Shown here piece after piece: positions 25,349-36,139 of a DNA stretch of 64,000 nucleotides. Under the pieces are notes generated by a model. The model saw only the letters and a list, made by a program, of their open reading frames with translations, was not told the origin of the DNA and did no database searches. The translations under genes were made by a program, and so were the position numbers. Source of the stretch: Antitrichia curtipendula (Eukaryota > Streptophyta > Bryopsida > Hypnales > Leucodontaceae); NCBI GenBank assembly GCA_951230915.1, contig OX579638.1:6900696-6964695 (forward strand). The letters are read 5' to 3'. Positions within the stretch are counted from its first letter, which is position 1, and each line of letters starts with the position of its first letter.

Positions 25349-25604
25349 TACACTAAATAATGAAATTAGGTTGCCCGAGACTAATTCCTCGACATTTTAC
25401 ACTATATGAATATGTAGAGTTACTGTAGGAGGATGTAGTAATGTAGGAACCATGCATGTTGCATGGGTTGGTGCACTAGTTCATGGTTTGGGTTTAGATA
25501 ATTGCATGTACCTCCATCTGGATAAGCAGTGAGTCACGAGGTAACTTCTCTATTGATGGCAACCTAATTGTTAAGCCAACCCAATCTCACTATTTAGTGT
25601 AGTG
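25349..25604. mobile_element. About 255-bp terminal-inverted-repeat element
   Basis: The left end is TACACTAAATAATGAAATTA and the right end is CTCACTATTTAGTGTAG. The sub-terminal pair GGTTGCC / GGCAACC is also inverted. A second copy, split by nested insertions, has ends at 29633 and 31660. It is non-coding and I cannot assign its class. Confidence 0.6.
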
Positions 25605-25930
25605 TAAGTAACAAAGTAGCAAGAATCTGAGTGAAGGTAGTATATGAGCATAGAGTGGGAGTGTGGAGCATAGACCATTATAGGTGGTTATAGGATATTT
25701 ATGTTTTGGGTACGTACAACATTATTTATAAGATGTTATATATAATAGGGTACCTTCAATGGATATAGGATATCTATTTACACCTTCCAAGGTTATTTAT
25801 ATTTTAAAGAATAACTTCTAAAGCAAGGTCTAGACTCACCAATCCTAAGCTTTATGCTCTAAGCTCCACACTCCACGCTCATATGGTAGCATTCCCCGCA
25901 AGAAGCTTTGTCCCAATATAAGATATTAGA

Positions 25931-26536
25931 TTAACCCCTAAAGGATCATAAAGCCACTAGGTGGCTTTTGCAATTGCACTTGTAGAAAATTTGAAATGTG
26001 AACCTTATTAATAGTCCATGAATAAGAAAGATACCCTAGATGATTGATTTTTTCATTGAATCCTTTGGTGTAATTCGATCAAGAAATTATCAAGTATGCA
26101 ATTTTTGGTGAATTTTTGAGAATGGAGAAGGTGCTTTAAATTGAGCTGTCACTTCACATCTTCTTATTTTTTTTCCTCACTTCTAAATGATTTCAATTGA
26201 AAAAATTATACATAAAAAATCATGATGATATTTACACACTAGAAATTAGAATTCAAATCACTTTTGAACATTCCAATTTCAACATTTCAATTTCATTGTA
26301 TATACAAAGTACCGCCTAATCAAACATATTTCATCAATCTTATCAACAATAGTATTTTTTTTTAAATTGCATGATTCTGTCAATCTTTTTTCATAGGAAA
26401 GCTAGATAAATCTTCTTTCATTTCAATGGTGGTGATCGTCAAAATTATACCACAAAAATGAGGAATTATGCTTGTTACAAGGATAATCAAGAAAACAAGA
26501 GCTATGCTCAAACACCCCGAGTCCTTTAGGGGTTAA
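25931..26536. mobile_element. TTAA-flanked element G, 606 bp
   Basis: It starts TTAACCCCTAAAGGATC and ends GAGTCCTTTAGGGGTTAA, with about 13 inverted bases including TTAA. The interior is AT-rich, has diverged from the A-E group and is non-coding. Confidence 0.78.
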
Positions 26537-27320
26537 GATCAATGCACCTACTTCAATTAATTGAAATTGTTGCTTATAACAAGATCAACATACTTTTATT
26601 GCTTGTATGCATTTGTGATGTCAAATATAATAGTGTATGTCTATAGTACCAAATATGTATGACCTCTGACAAATTGCAATAAAAAAATCCATATCTTCAT
26701 GACAAAAAAAATTACCATTTGCTAGCAAATAATGCACATTGGACAACAGAGGAATGCATCTAGTTAATCTGGATTGATAAATCACCTTTTGAAAATGGGA
26801 AGAATTATAGTACTAGAAGAATGATGATGCGGGGAGACCAAGGAATGAATCTAACTTACACATGGTCTTAAGAGCTTGCTCTTTGGTTGTTCTAAGAGCA
26901 TCCTTAGTCCCCCCCCCCCCCCCCCTCTATGGATGCATTGCAATGGTAGATTTTGCATGGATTATAGAAAAGCGACACCCAACTGTCCCAATGCTAATGG
27001 CACCTTTCAAGTTACTTTCACAACAACAACACTTCTTGGCTCCCACATAGCAAAAATTGGTCCTTTGCTATGCCCTCCAAGCTCCTATGCACTTTGTGGT
27101 CAACACTAATAATGATGACATTTATGAAGAACTTTGCCAGCAAATCATATCCCTCACCCTCTTCATTTCCTGCATCGTTGCATTCTATTTGTCTTCTCTT
27201 GTCTAGTGGGCCATTTCACTAGGTTTACATTTCTAAACTTTCCAAACTTCTTGTAAGTGCTTGCATACTTGGGTCCAAAATTAATATGTCAATTTGGTGG
27301 TGTGCATTCTATTGAACGTA
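26537..27320. other. Non-coding stretch with a C17 run
   Basis: A C-run occupies 26909-26925, directly after TAAGAGCATCCTTAGT, a GAGCATC-type MITE terminus. The frames around 26862-27109 contain the C-run and are not credible genes. Confidence 0.45.
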
Positions 27321-27811
27321 TTAACCCTTAAAGTCCCATTGTCCTTCAACTATTTAATTCAACATTGAACTCAACTATTTGCATAGCTTAGGACTTGGTA
27401 TTTTCATACTCCATTTATCCTAGTATAGGCAAATTCAACTATTACAGAAAGTATATGCAAGATTTGCATGGAAGTGTTTACCTCTTACTTTTAGTCACAC
27501 TAATCATCTATAATTGGTTTTGTGTGCTTTTAGCAATTTCAAAAAGTGTTCTTTAGTCATCATTCTTGAAGGTGAAAGAATCAAAGAAATAAAGTAATTA
27601 CACCTAATTGTGACGCCTTTCTAAAATTGATCCTTAGAAATTTTTGTCTAAAATGCACTTCCAATATTTATGAGAGTCTAGGGTTGGTTTAAAAATATCT
27701 ATTTTTAGTATTTTGAAATTTTATAATTTATTCATTTGGAGTCCAATAAATGGATTAAAAAAATTTAAATTTAAATTGACGTCCAAAAAGATCCAACTAA
27801 ATTTAGACAAT
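27321..27811. mobile_element. TTAA-type left end with embedded repeat fragment
   Basis: TTAACCCTTAAAGTCCC at 27321 resembles a TTAA-family terminus, but I cannot find its own right end before the next element starts at 27812. 27640-27780 matches 39890-40010 (CTTCCAATATTTATGAGAG, TAGTATTTTGAAATT). Confidence 0.4.
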
Positions 27812-28758
27812 TTAACCCCTAAAGTCCCAACAAGTCCCGTGGGTGAATTTTAAAGGTTTGCATAGCTACCTAAGCTCTACGCTCCACGCTCCACGCTCGC
27901 ATACCAACATTCCTAGGTACCTAAGATCTCAATTTTTGACAAGAGTTTTTTGAACTTTTTTGCCAAGATAGTAAAATTAATTAGTTTATGGGAAATATAA
28001 TTTTTATTTCAATTGGTGCCCAAGACAAATATTTATGGCACAATATGCCCCAAAGAGGCAAAGGCAATCAATGAAAAAGAACTTTGAATAATTTGAATAT
28101 GTGTATTTATTATACATTATATTTTTGTCTATCTGATTCATTATATTTGCATAAGTGATGTGAAAGTTACAAAGCTTCTTCTTTTGTAGACAATCTCATC
28201 AAATTCATAGAATAATGTATAGAATATGTTTTTAAACTCATTGTTCAAGAAAAAGAAGAAGTTTAGTTTGCTTTCTAAAATAATCTCACTATTGGAATTA
28301 TTGTATTTCAATTTCATCATAGAACTATCAACAATTTAGTTTTTCCTTAAGTTCTATCTTGTACCTACTTTGACTTTAAAAAAATTTAAATAATGAAAAC
28401 TACTAGGACTTTTTTGAACTTTTTTCCAAGCTCTTAATTGAATTTTCAATATAAAAATATTTAAAATCAAAATCTATAGTACAAGGTTTTTTAAGTTGAG
28501 AGGATTCAAAGCCGTATAATCTAGTGGGCCAGGAACAAAAAAATTCATTTTTTTCATTTTAAATGCTTATATCTTGCGATTGATATGGTCAGAGTTTTTT
28601 TAATTTCTTCCAAACATTTCCATACTATACTAGTGCAAGATCCCATGGTCGGATATGCCCCCCAAAAAATTGTTAAATTTATATTTGTTGATTGCATTGA
28701 AAATGGCAATTTTGAGTGGTTTTTGACAATAAAATGGCTTTGGAACTATAAGGGTTCA
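27812..28758 (+). mobile_element. TTAA-type element I, about 947 bp, right TTAA decayed
   Basis: It starts TTAACCCCTAAAGTCCC. The right end CTATAAGGGTTCA has lost TTAA by one substitution. The interior shares blocks with F (TTATGGCACAATATG, AATGGCAATTTTGAGTGG, TTTTTGACAAT). It includes a short cluster CTCTACGCTCCACGCTCCAC near 27870. No coding region was found. Confidence 0.6.
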
Positions 28759-29632
28759 TGTTTGGATACATTTGTGTGTAGATACCTTACTACCTATTTT
28801 TTCCATCACATATAAGAGGGTACACTGAACAACTTCTATTTTATCCATGATCATCCTATTGAACTCACATTTATGAAAGACACTCCTTTAATCCATCACT
28901 TTAAATTACCATTATACTATAATTTTAAAAACAATATCATAGTATGACCAAGTTGGTTTCCTAGCTCAACACATTTAAAATCTATTGAAAACCTCTAGAA
29001 GATTGTCAAAGATTTGTTACGACATCAAAGCAAGACAAGGAATATCAAAGAAATGATACAAACAATTGAAGCAATGTGAGATCATGACATATCTCCATAG
29101 CAACTCCAAGGGCTCATTTCTAGTGTGCCCTTTTGAATGTAAGCCCTAATTTCTTCAACAATTTGTAGTCCTATATGATAGATAGCATATGACCCAAACT
29201 CAAATTGTTGTATGATTTGCAATTCCATTTATATCAACTTGTAGTAGAATTCAAATATATTTTTCTATGATTCCAACCCAATTTATGATTCTAAAATCTA
29301 TACATTTTTTTAACATGTATTCTAAGATGGACTTTTTGCTGAAAAATTCCTGAGATTGATGTACCCTATTGTACACCCCATTGTACTCCCCCCCCCCTTT
29401 CAACCTGGTAGTGACTTTTTGTACAATTCTTTGAGTGGTGTTTTCAAGGGAGACAATTTTTATTGACAAGGTACTTGCACTGCAACTGCAAGTTTCTTCA
29501 CCTACCTCAAGGATCTATCTTTTCTCCCAACACAACACAATATGATCAACTATCATTCTCTACAGTAAGTTATAAAATATTCTTGAAGCCATTGTACTGT
29601 ACTGTACAGACAGACAGGCCTACATGGATATT
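28759..29632. other. AT-rich non-coding stretch
   Basis: There is no gene or clear element end. A C-run lies at about 29389-29397. Confidence 0.5.
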
Positions 29633-29872
29633 GTACACTGAATAGTGAAATTAGGCTACACCTCACTAATTTCTCGACATTTTATACTATATAAATACTT
29701 TTTGTTACTGGACAAGGATGCAATAATTGTTCCATCAACCCATAACTGGCTATGTGTGGAAATTTGGTGCACTAGGTCAAGGCCTTGTTCAAAGAGTCAC
29801 ATGTGCTGGCACATGAACAAGTGATTGAGTCATGAGGTGACTATGGGTATGTTTGCACTTGGTGTTAACCCA

Positions 29873-31130
29873 TTAACCCCTGAAGGCCCAAGGCCTTTTT
29901 TCTGCCAAAAAACAATCAAAACTGCCATTTCTATAGCAAAGAGTAAAAAACTTTGAAAAATGTGTTTTTTGCACATCTAACTGTAGGATCTTACACCTAA
30001 CTAGTATAAGAGTGTGTGTAAATGTTTTTAAAATTTTTGACTGCACAAATTGCAAGATATTTGCATTTAAAGTGAAAAAAACAATTTTTTCAGCACATTG
30101 TGGGACTAGATTTTTCGACTTCAAACATTTTTATCTTAAAATTTTTGCACTACAGCATTTCCAGTTTTAAATCTTTACAGTAGAGAAATGAGTTGAGAGT
30201 CTAGGAAAAAAAAAAAGTTCAAAAAAAATTTAATTATCATCCTTAAGAAAATTGTTAAGTAGAAGTAGGTACAAGATAGAAGAAAAATCTAAAATATTCA
30301 TATATTTTAGATGGAATTAAAATGCACTAATCCCAATGTTGAGATTGTTCTAGCAAGTAAACTAAACCATGCAATTAAAAAAAAAACTGAAATTTGAAAA
30401 ATTGCATTCAGAAATGAATCCTAGAAGCATTAGATGATTTTTGGGGGGTCTAGAGGGCCGTTTCGGGCCTGTTCTCGGCGCTGTTCCCCTGGCAGCAAAA
30501 GAACGGCCGCTGTCAGAAAATAAAAATAAAATTTAAAAAAAATAAAATAAAATAAAAAATTTAATCTTGAAATGGAAAAACAAGACGAACAAATTTTTTT
30601 TTTTTTTTTTGAATTTTTTTTTGTATGACGTGGCAGTCGCTGTGCCATGTCACGCAGCTGCTGCAACGCAGTTCCAGACAGCTTCAGACTCTGGGAACCC
30701 TGGGGAACTCGCAGCCCTCCACAGGGGCTGAAAAACATGTAATGTTATTTTTTCCAAGAAAATGCTCTAACTACCCAAAAAAGAAGAATGTCCATAACTT
30801 TCTCATAACAAATCCAAATGAAATGAATCAAAGCTAACCAAATAGAAAAATATATATTCTATGAGAAAAAAAATATTTTAAAAAAAAATTCAAAATTTTG
30901 TAAATTTTGATTTTGCTGCCCAAGCTACCCCCCGTCCCCTGTTTTGAGCTTATTTGGTCATAACTGTTGTTCCTGGGCACCAATTGTGAAAAAATTATAT
31001 TCCCACAAAGCTTATCAGTTTCTTCTATCTTCAAAAAAAGTTTCAAAAAATCATGACAAAAATTCAGCCCGTAGGTACCTGCCCAAAATCCCATTTGTCC
31101 CCGGAAGGACAATGATCTTTTAGGGATTAA
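29873..31130 (+). mobile_element. TTAA-flanked element J, 1258 bp with a nested MITE
   Basis: It starts TTAACCCCTGAAGGCCC and ends TCTTTTAGGGATTAA. Its first part follows the A-E core (CTGCCATTTCTATAG, TGTAGGATCTTACACC, ATTGCAAGATATTTGC). Its last part has GTTCCTGGGCACCAATTG and TGCCCAAAATCCC. Without the 300-bp nested insertion the element would be about 960 bp, the family's usual size. It is non-coding. Confidence 0.72.
30435..30735. mobile_element. GC-rich 300-bp MITE nested in element J
   Basis: The imperfect inverted ends are TTTTTGGGGGGTCTAGAGGG and CAGCCCTCCACAGGGGCTG. Internal blocks CTGTTCCC, AATAAAATAAAATAAAA and TGACGTGGCA recur in the same order in the element at 32522-32821. GC is much higher at both ends than in the surrounding DNA. 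Confidence 0.6.
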
Positions 31131-31503
31131 GGACCCAGGTCGACCACTTTTGGGTTGAAATTGACACTTTTTCATTGGTAGCCAAAGTTTTACAATGAAT
31201 TTGGATAAGGAGTAAAAAGGAGGATGTAGGGAATTGCAAACCAAATGCAACAGGACAAGAATCATGACAATTTGTGTTAGTATGCAATTTGGGGGGTAAA
31301 AAAACTAACAAAATATTTGTTGAAAATACAAAAATCAATACAAAGATCAATGCAAATTTTTTCATTCTTTTACTGCAAAGCCCCAAGCATTCATGCAAAA
31401 TCCATCAAATCTCTAGAATGCATCACAGTTTGGTAGTTCTTTCATGTTTAGTTTAAAACCAAAAAACATCCTGCCTACCCTTGGAATCAACTATGGTCCT
31501 TAA
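31127..31503. mobile_element. TTAA-flanked element Q, 377 bp, sharing its TTAA with element J
   Basis: It starts TTAAGGACCCAGG and ends CTATGGTCCTTAA. The left TTAA (31127-31130) is also the right TTAA of element J, so two TTAA-specific insertions lie back to back. The interior is non-coding. Confidence 0.6.
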
Positions 31504-31659
31504 TGGGTTAAAATTGTTGTTAGTGAGGGTCTTTGGAACAAATTTATACCTAAATTTGGTCCAAATTCACATTCCAAACAACACCTCTAACACCAAGTGG
31601 AAACATATCCTATTCTGGGTAAGGCAACCTAATTGTCAAGGCAATCTAATTTCACTATT

Positions 31660-31944
31660 CTAAGGTAACTACACCTAAAATCTTACAAATAAGCAATTTA
31701 GCATGGTTTCCATTATTATATTGGAATTTTTTTTGTAGGGTCTTGTTGGTAGTGAAAAAGGATTCTAGATTTTTTGAAATGCATTTTTGGGACATTGCAT
31801 GAACAAACTATGAAATTTCAAAATGTTGATAATAGGTGTTTCTAAAAGCAATCATAGACTTTTATGAATAGTGAGAGTACATTTCAAACAAGAATATGTA
31901 GTGTGCAATTTAGGAAGCGTACGATTTTAGGTGTAGTTACATTA
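31660..31944. mobile_element. 285-bp MITE, TAAGGTAACTACACC family
   Basis: The left end is TAAGGTAACTACACCTAAAA and the right end is ATTTTAGGTGTAGTTACATT, inverted over about 20 bases. An inverted relative lies at 39851-40134 (GCACGCTTCCTAAAATCGC). It abuts the preceding composite. Confidence 0.65.
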
Positions 31945-32521
31945 TGTAGATAACATACAATAGTACATACCATTAAATTCAAATTCTTTCCTACACATCG
32001 ATGAGTCAACAATAAGTAAGATAGAAAACTTCCATGATTGGTTCAAGAATGTTATGTTATCCTAATTCCAATGATTTTTTTAAGGCATCTTAGTGACTAA
32101 AAGCACCAAAAACAATTAGAGACCATCAAACCTTAAGGAAAAAATTTGAAGAAGAATAGGATAATGATGCCAAATTGTTCCAATTTCAGAAAATAATTTG
32201 GATGAAATTGCCAATTTTAAATGAAATTCATTCAAAAATATGTAGACGAAAAGAAAGCTTTATCCAAACCAAAATAGAGATGAATATTAAAATATTTTGG
32301 CTACATCATTTTCTTACACATTGTCACTTTATCACTTTTCCACAAAACCCAAAATCTTTGCTGAATTTGTAACTTAAAATCAAGAGATGGGCTTTTTTTT
32401 CTTCTTTTATTTTTTTTGAAACACATGGACAATTTCCATTGACAAAAGAAAAGGTACAACAAACCGGGGGAAAAAATCCTGGACAAAATTTTTAAAAGAT
32501 TTTCAAAAAGCATTAGAAGAA
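31945..32521. other. AT-rich non-coding stretch
   Basis: No supported gene or element is visible here. Confidence 0.5.
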
Positions 32522-32821
32522 ATTTGAGGCCTCAAGGAAGACCATTTGAGGCTTTTTCCTGGTGCTGTTCCCGCAGCAATAAGAGAACGCGGCCCAGAAA
32601 ATAAAATAAAAAATAAAAAATAAATAAAATGAAAAATGAAAAATGAAAAATGAAAAAAAAAAGTTGAAAAAAAAAGTTGAAAAAAAAAGTTTTTATTTTT
32701 ATTTTTTATAAATGACGTGGCACGGTCGCGACCACATCGGATTGCACAGCTGTCAGCATTTCCATACAGTCGAGACAGTTTTCAAAGCCCAAGAATTTGC
32801 AGTCTTCTCGAGGCCTCAAAT
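32522..32821. mobile_element. 300-bp GC-rich MITE, ATTTGAGGCCTC ends
   Basis: The inverted ends are ATTTGAGGCCTC and GAGGCCTCAAAT, perfect over 12 bases. The interior carries CTGTTCCCGCAGCA, A/T-rich simple repeats (AAATAAAATGAAAAATG) and TGACGTGGCACGG. It is the sister of the MITE nested in element J. TGACGTGG is a bZIP-type ACGT core, so the family could disperse such sites (inference). Confidence 0.7.
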
Positions 32822-32830
32822 GTCTTCTAA

Positions 32831-34090
32831 GAGCATCCCCACTCCAACTTGGCAAAAAGACACTCCAAGTGGCTCTTTGGAGTGTTGGAGAAATGCGGCC
32901 GGCTCGTAGGAAGGGAGAGTGGTCCACAGCAACACAGTGAACCCCACACTGCAACATTGTTTCGCGATTTAAAAGACTAACTATTAAAATTTTAATTCAT
33001 TGAGAGAAATGAATTAAGTGACTAACTTCCTTTGCTTCCGAAGTCAATTCCATTTTGAAATATTGATGGAGAAGGAGGAGAGAATCTCTTTATATACACA
33101 TGGGGTGGTAGGAAGTAGAACAACCCATGTGGGATAAATAATATTAGAATTGGTAAGAGCTCAACCACTCATAGCTAAGTCAAAATAGGAATTGTGTTAA
33201 AAATAGAATTTTAGACCTAATTTAGGCATAGTAGAATAACTTTTTCTAAAAAATTTTGAACTAAAGAAAGCTGTTAAATTAATATAAATTTCACCTCAAA
33301 CAATCCGTTTGAGATTTGAATCCTCCAATAAAAAGTTATGGACAAATTTCAGAGAGGATGTTTGAAAATGTCAAAAATATTTTCCTTCCACCCCCTTTGT
33401 GAATTTTGTCCATAAATTTTTGATTAGAAAATCCAAATCTCAAACAGATTTTTGGAGGTGAAATTTATATTTATTTAACAACTTTTCTTAGTTCAAATTT
33501 ATTGAGAAAAAATTATTCTATTGTGACTAAATTAGATCTAAAATTCTACTTTCAACACAATTCTAACTTTTTACAATGAGGAGTCAAGCTCTTTTATTCT
33601 AATTATCCCATACTTTTTGAGGGCTCACGATGAACAATGGATTTCTCTATAAAAGCTACCTCTCCAACCTTACTTTTCACCATGTACCCATGAAACTATT
33701 CATTCATGTTGTCACCCAATTTAAATTGATGATAATTGATTGTAATAGGAATAGTGACATTGGTATATAAATCATTTAAGTTGATTTATTTCTTAGTTAT
33801 TAGGAATATGGCAGTAGCCTGGTGTGCCTAATACAGTAGGTTGTCATGCGTAGCCTGGAGCTCGTTCGTGGGGAAACCTGCCTGGAAACCTGCGCTCCGT
33901 ACCTCGATTCATGTGTCCTCTGACATACCCAGCCACGAGGAACGAACACTACTTTTCCGTCCGCTCTCCAGTTTCAGCCGCGCCCGGCCACTCTCTGGGA
34001 CTTGGCGTGCCTGCCGTGGAGCACGCATTTTGGCTGGGCACGGCCATTTGCCCAGTTTGAGTCAGTTGTTGAGTTGGAGTGGGGATGCCC
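32831..34090. mobile_element. TAA-flanked element with GAGCATCCCCACTCC ends, 1260 bp including a nested insertion
   Basis: The left end is GAGCATCCCCACTCCAAC and the right end is GTTGGAGTGGGGATGCCC, inverted over 18 bases with one mismatch. TAA flanks both sides (32828-32830 and 34091-34093), as in PIF/Harbinger elements. The GC-richer outer parts (32831-32970 and 33830-34090) belong to this element. The AT-rich middle is a later insertion. Confidence 0.68.
33096..33685. repeat. Fold-back repeat, copy 3 (reverse), nested
   Basis: It matches 14806-15385 in reverse orientation (GGGGTGGTAGG...GAATTTTAGACC... at the left, AACAATGGATTT...CTCTCCAACC at the right). Its own arms pair internally: AAAAAGTTATGGACAAATTT against TTTTGTCCATAAATTTTTGA. 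Confidence 0.6.
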
Positions 34091-34169
34091 TAATGCAAGA
34101 GACGAACTCTTCATTCACACATGTCAGCTACTTTGGGGTCTGAGTTCTTTGTCAAATATCTGGCAATGA

Positions 34170-34583
34170 GGGGTTGTTCGCATGGAGGACCGGACCGGAT
34201 CTCCAATTGGTACCAGGGAGGTTTGCATGCAAAAATTGTGAACCTAATTTCCAATGTGGAGCTCCGGTTCCTCCTTTTCTCCACCCTCCTTGATTATAGG
34301 ATTTGCAAGCCCATTCTCCTTCTCATCAATCCAACTTACTATTTTTTTTTTAAGTATTTTCATTTTGTGCCCTTGTCTCACCTACTTCAAGACTTGCCTC
34401 CGTGGTTTGCCTCATTCATTGGTTGCTACATGCCACTAAATTGAAAACATTACAAAAAAAAGTGGATATTTTAATTGGAAAATCATTGCGCATCCGGAAG
34501 CAAGATGTAGCATGGACTAGACCTCATAGCTTGGCGCCTATGGAACTCCACCTCCAATTCGGTCGCTGCATGCAAAGAGGCCC
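34170..34583. mobile_element. Possible 414-bp PIF-like MITE
   Basis: The ends GGGGTTGTTCGCATGGAGG and GCTGCATGCAAAGAGGCCC are loosely inverted. TGA and TAA flank them. The right edge abuts the next element, sharing TAA. The ends match weakly, so this is tentative. Confidence 0.35.
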
Positions 34584-34586
34584 TAA

Positions 34587-35528
34587 GGCCCGGTTCAGAC
34601 GACTGGCCGGAGAAATAGAGTTGAAAGGTAATTGGATGAAATCGCAGCCTCGTCCGTCCGTTGGAGATTTCAGACTGGGAGTTTGTCCGGTAATGTAAAT
34701 TGCCATGTCACCAGTGAAGTTAGCCACCTCAACTGACAAAATGGAGAAGTTTTGGGGTTTCTTCGCAGGGTGGCTCCACACTTCTCCTTTTTTGCAATGT
34801 TCACCTGTTTTAGGAAGCAACCATGAATAAGGTAAACCAGCCTATGACAGGCAGATTGCCTGGTTTGCCTTGTTGACATATTTGAAATTTTGAAATTTTT
34901 TTTTCATATAAAGGCAAACATGAAAAATTGGTAGAACAATTGAAATTTTATTTTTTTGACAAAGTATGAATTTGTTACAGATTTTTGAAGTGAATTGGCC
35001 AGATGGCTCAAAACAGTCTGTAGACTATCCCACAACCATCAAAAACTATACCCATGGTGGTCATCAAACCACCCAATGCAGTTACAATATTTCCTAACAT
35101 GGACATGACATAAAAAAATAAAAAAAGTTAGTTCATGTAATGAATTACACTAGAAAGGGACAAGTTCCTAAAACAGTCTCTAACATCTCCATCACCGTCA
35201 TACAAAACATTGATTTCAGCCATCAACCTACCTAATAAAGTTTTGCTTACATTAATTGGAAAAAACCTGGCACAGATTGATGGAAAACTGTAATGGGTCA
35301 TCTTATAGATGTCTGTATTAGGCACTTGGCCTGTCATAGGCTGGTTTACCTTAGTTGAAAGTAAAACTCGTGAAAAGAAATCTACAGTAGCGAGCTGGGA
35401 GTTGCAAGGAAAAGCTCACGAAGCTGTGACGTACAGTAACAAGGATTTGCAAGGCTTCGTGCTGGCCAGTGGTCTGAAACTGCATCTTCCCAAACTACTT
35501 AGTGCCCACCAGTAGTGTGAACCCGGCC
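34587..35528. mobile_element. 942-bp GGCCCGGTTC element carrying a nested TAAGGT element
   Basis: The left end is GGCCCGGTTCAGACGACTGG and the right end is CCAGTAGTGTGAACCCGGCC. It is flanked by TAA on the left and TGA on the right, so one duplication base may have mutated. The host part is about 415 bp; the rest is the nested 526-bp element. No frame encodes a transposase. Confidence 0.6.
34828..35353. mobile_element. 526-bp TAAGGT-family element with about 25-bp perfect inverted ends
   Basis: The left terminus TAAGGTAAACCAGCCTATGA and the following CAGGC are exactly inverted at the right, ending CATAGGCTGGTTTACCTTA. TA at each edge fits a Tc1/mariner-type target. A second copy in the same orientation is at 36140-36897. 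The interior has a series of short conserved blocks (AGACTATCCCA, AATATTTCCTAA, CATCACC) but no transposase. Confidence 0.78.
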
Positions 35529-36000
35529 TGAGGCCACTTGTGTCTGGCCGGCTTGTACAGTATTTTGGCCTCCGTCCTTTGCCATGAAATTCAGTTTCCT
35601 TTGTTCCAGGAATAAATATCTGGCAGTGAGCTTTTCCGAGATGCGGAAGTCCCCCATGGCCCCATTGATGCAACCAGTCAGTCCACCACCTGTCCACCAC
35701 TGGAAAATATACTGGATAGGTTCTCCGGGTTGCTTGCTTCTGTTCCAGCCATGAATTGTTGGACACATCATTCAGCTTTTCCACAGAAAAAGTGGCCATG
35801 TGGGTACGGAGTCATTGACTGTTGAATGGGGGTACTACGGAATGGTACGACCACTTTTGGACCACTTTTGGAAGATGAGTATGGAAGGAATTGAATATGG
35901 AAGGAACCTACTCCGGATGCCAGTCTTGAAGACACATAATTTTGACGCAATTCTGACAGGTGTTGGTCGCACAATCTTGGCCTCAGTGAGACAATTGCTT
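35529..36000. other. GC-moderate stretch between MITEs
   Basis: Several overlapping frames lie on both strands (for example 35416-35799 minus), but none has a recognisable domain. The segment ATATCTGGCAGTGAGC at about 35609 resembles ATATCTGGCAATGAGG at 34156, hinting at an old duplication. Confidence 0.3.
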
Positions 36001-36125
36001 AGGGTATGTTCCCACTTGGTATTAGAGACATTGTTTGGAATGTGAATCTGGTCCAAAAGTAGGTCTAAATTAATTCCTAAGACCCTCACTAACAACACTT
36101 TCAACATCAAGTGTGAACATACCTT
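36001..36125. mobile_element. 125-bp GGGTATGTT-type MITE, uninterrupted
   Basis: The left end is AGGGTATGTTCCCACTTGG and the right end is TCAAGTGTGAACATACCT. The interior (TTGGAATGTGAATCTGG, GACCCTCACTAACAACA) matches the split copy at 29845-31613. This copy defines that family. Confidence 0.68.
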
Positions 36126-36139
36126 TAACCAGGTTAAGG

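Larger units (their letters stand above)
29845..31613. mobile_element. GGGTATGTT-type MITE, itself split at TTAA
   Basis: The left end is GGGTATGTTTGCACTTGG and the right end is CCAAGTGGAAACATATCC. The right part (31500-31613) aligns in reverse with the uninterrupted 125-bp copy at 36001-36125 (GACCCTCACTAACAACA). Its internal CCATTAA / TTAATGG flanks two TTAA-type elements inserted side by side. Confidence 0.6.
29633..31660. mobile_element. Composite: TIR element split by nested insertions (second copy of the 25.35-kb element)
   Basis: The left piece 29633-29843 (AATAGTGAAATTAGG, CGACATTTTATACTATATAA) and the right piece 31614-31660 (GGCAACCTAATTGTCAAGGC, TTTCACTATTCT) are adjacent in the copy at 25.35 kb. 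Everything between them entered later, in at least three further layers listed separately. Confidence 0.6.

Noticed and set aside
30834..31398. Two overlapping minus-strand frames of 143 and 92 codons
   Set aside because: They cross the junction of two independently inserted TTAA elements, so they cannot be an ancestral gene.
33841..34143. 100-codon plus-strand frame in a GC-rich patch
   Set aside because: It falls inside the right part of the GAGCATCCCC transposon and has no recognisable domain.
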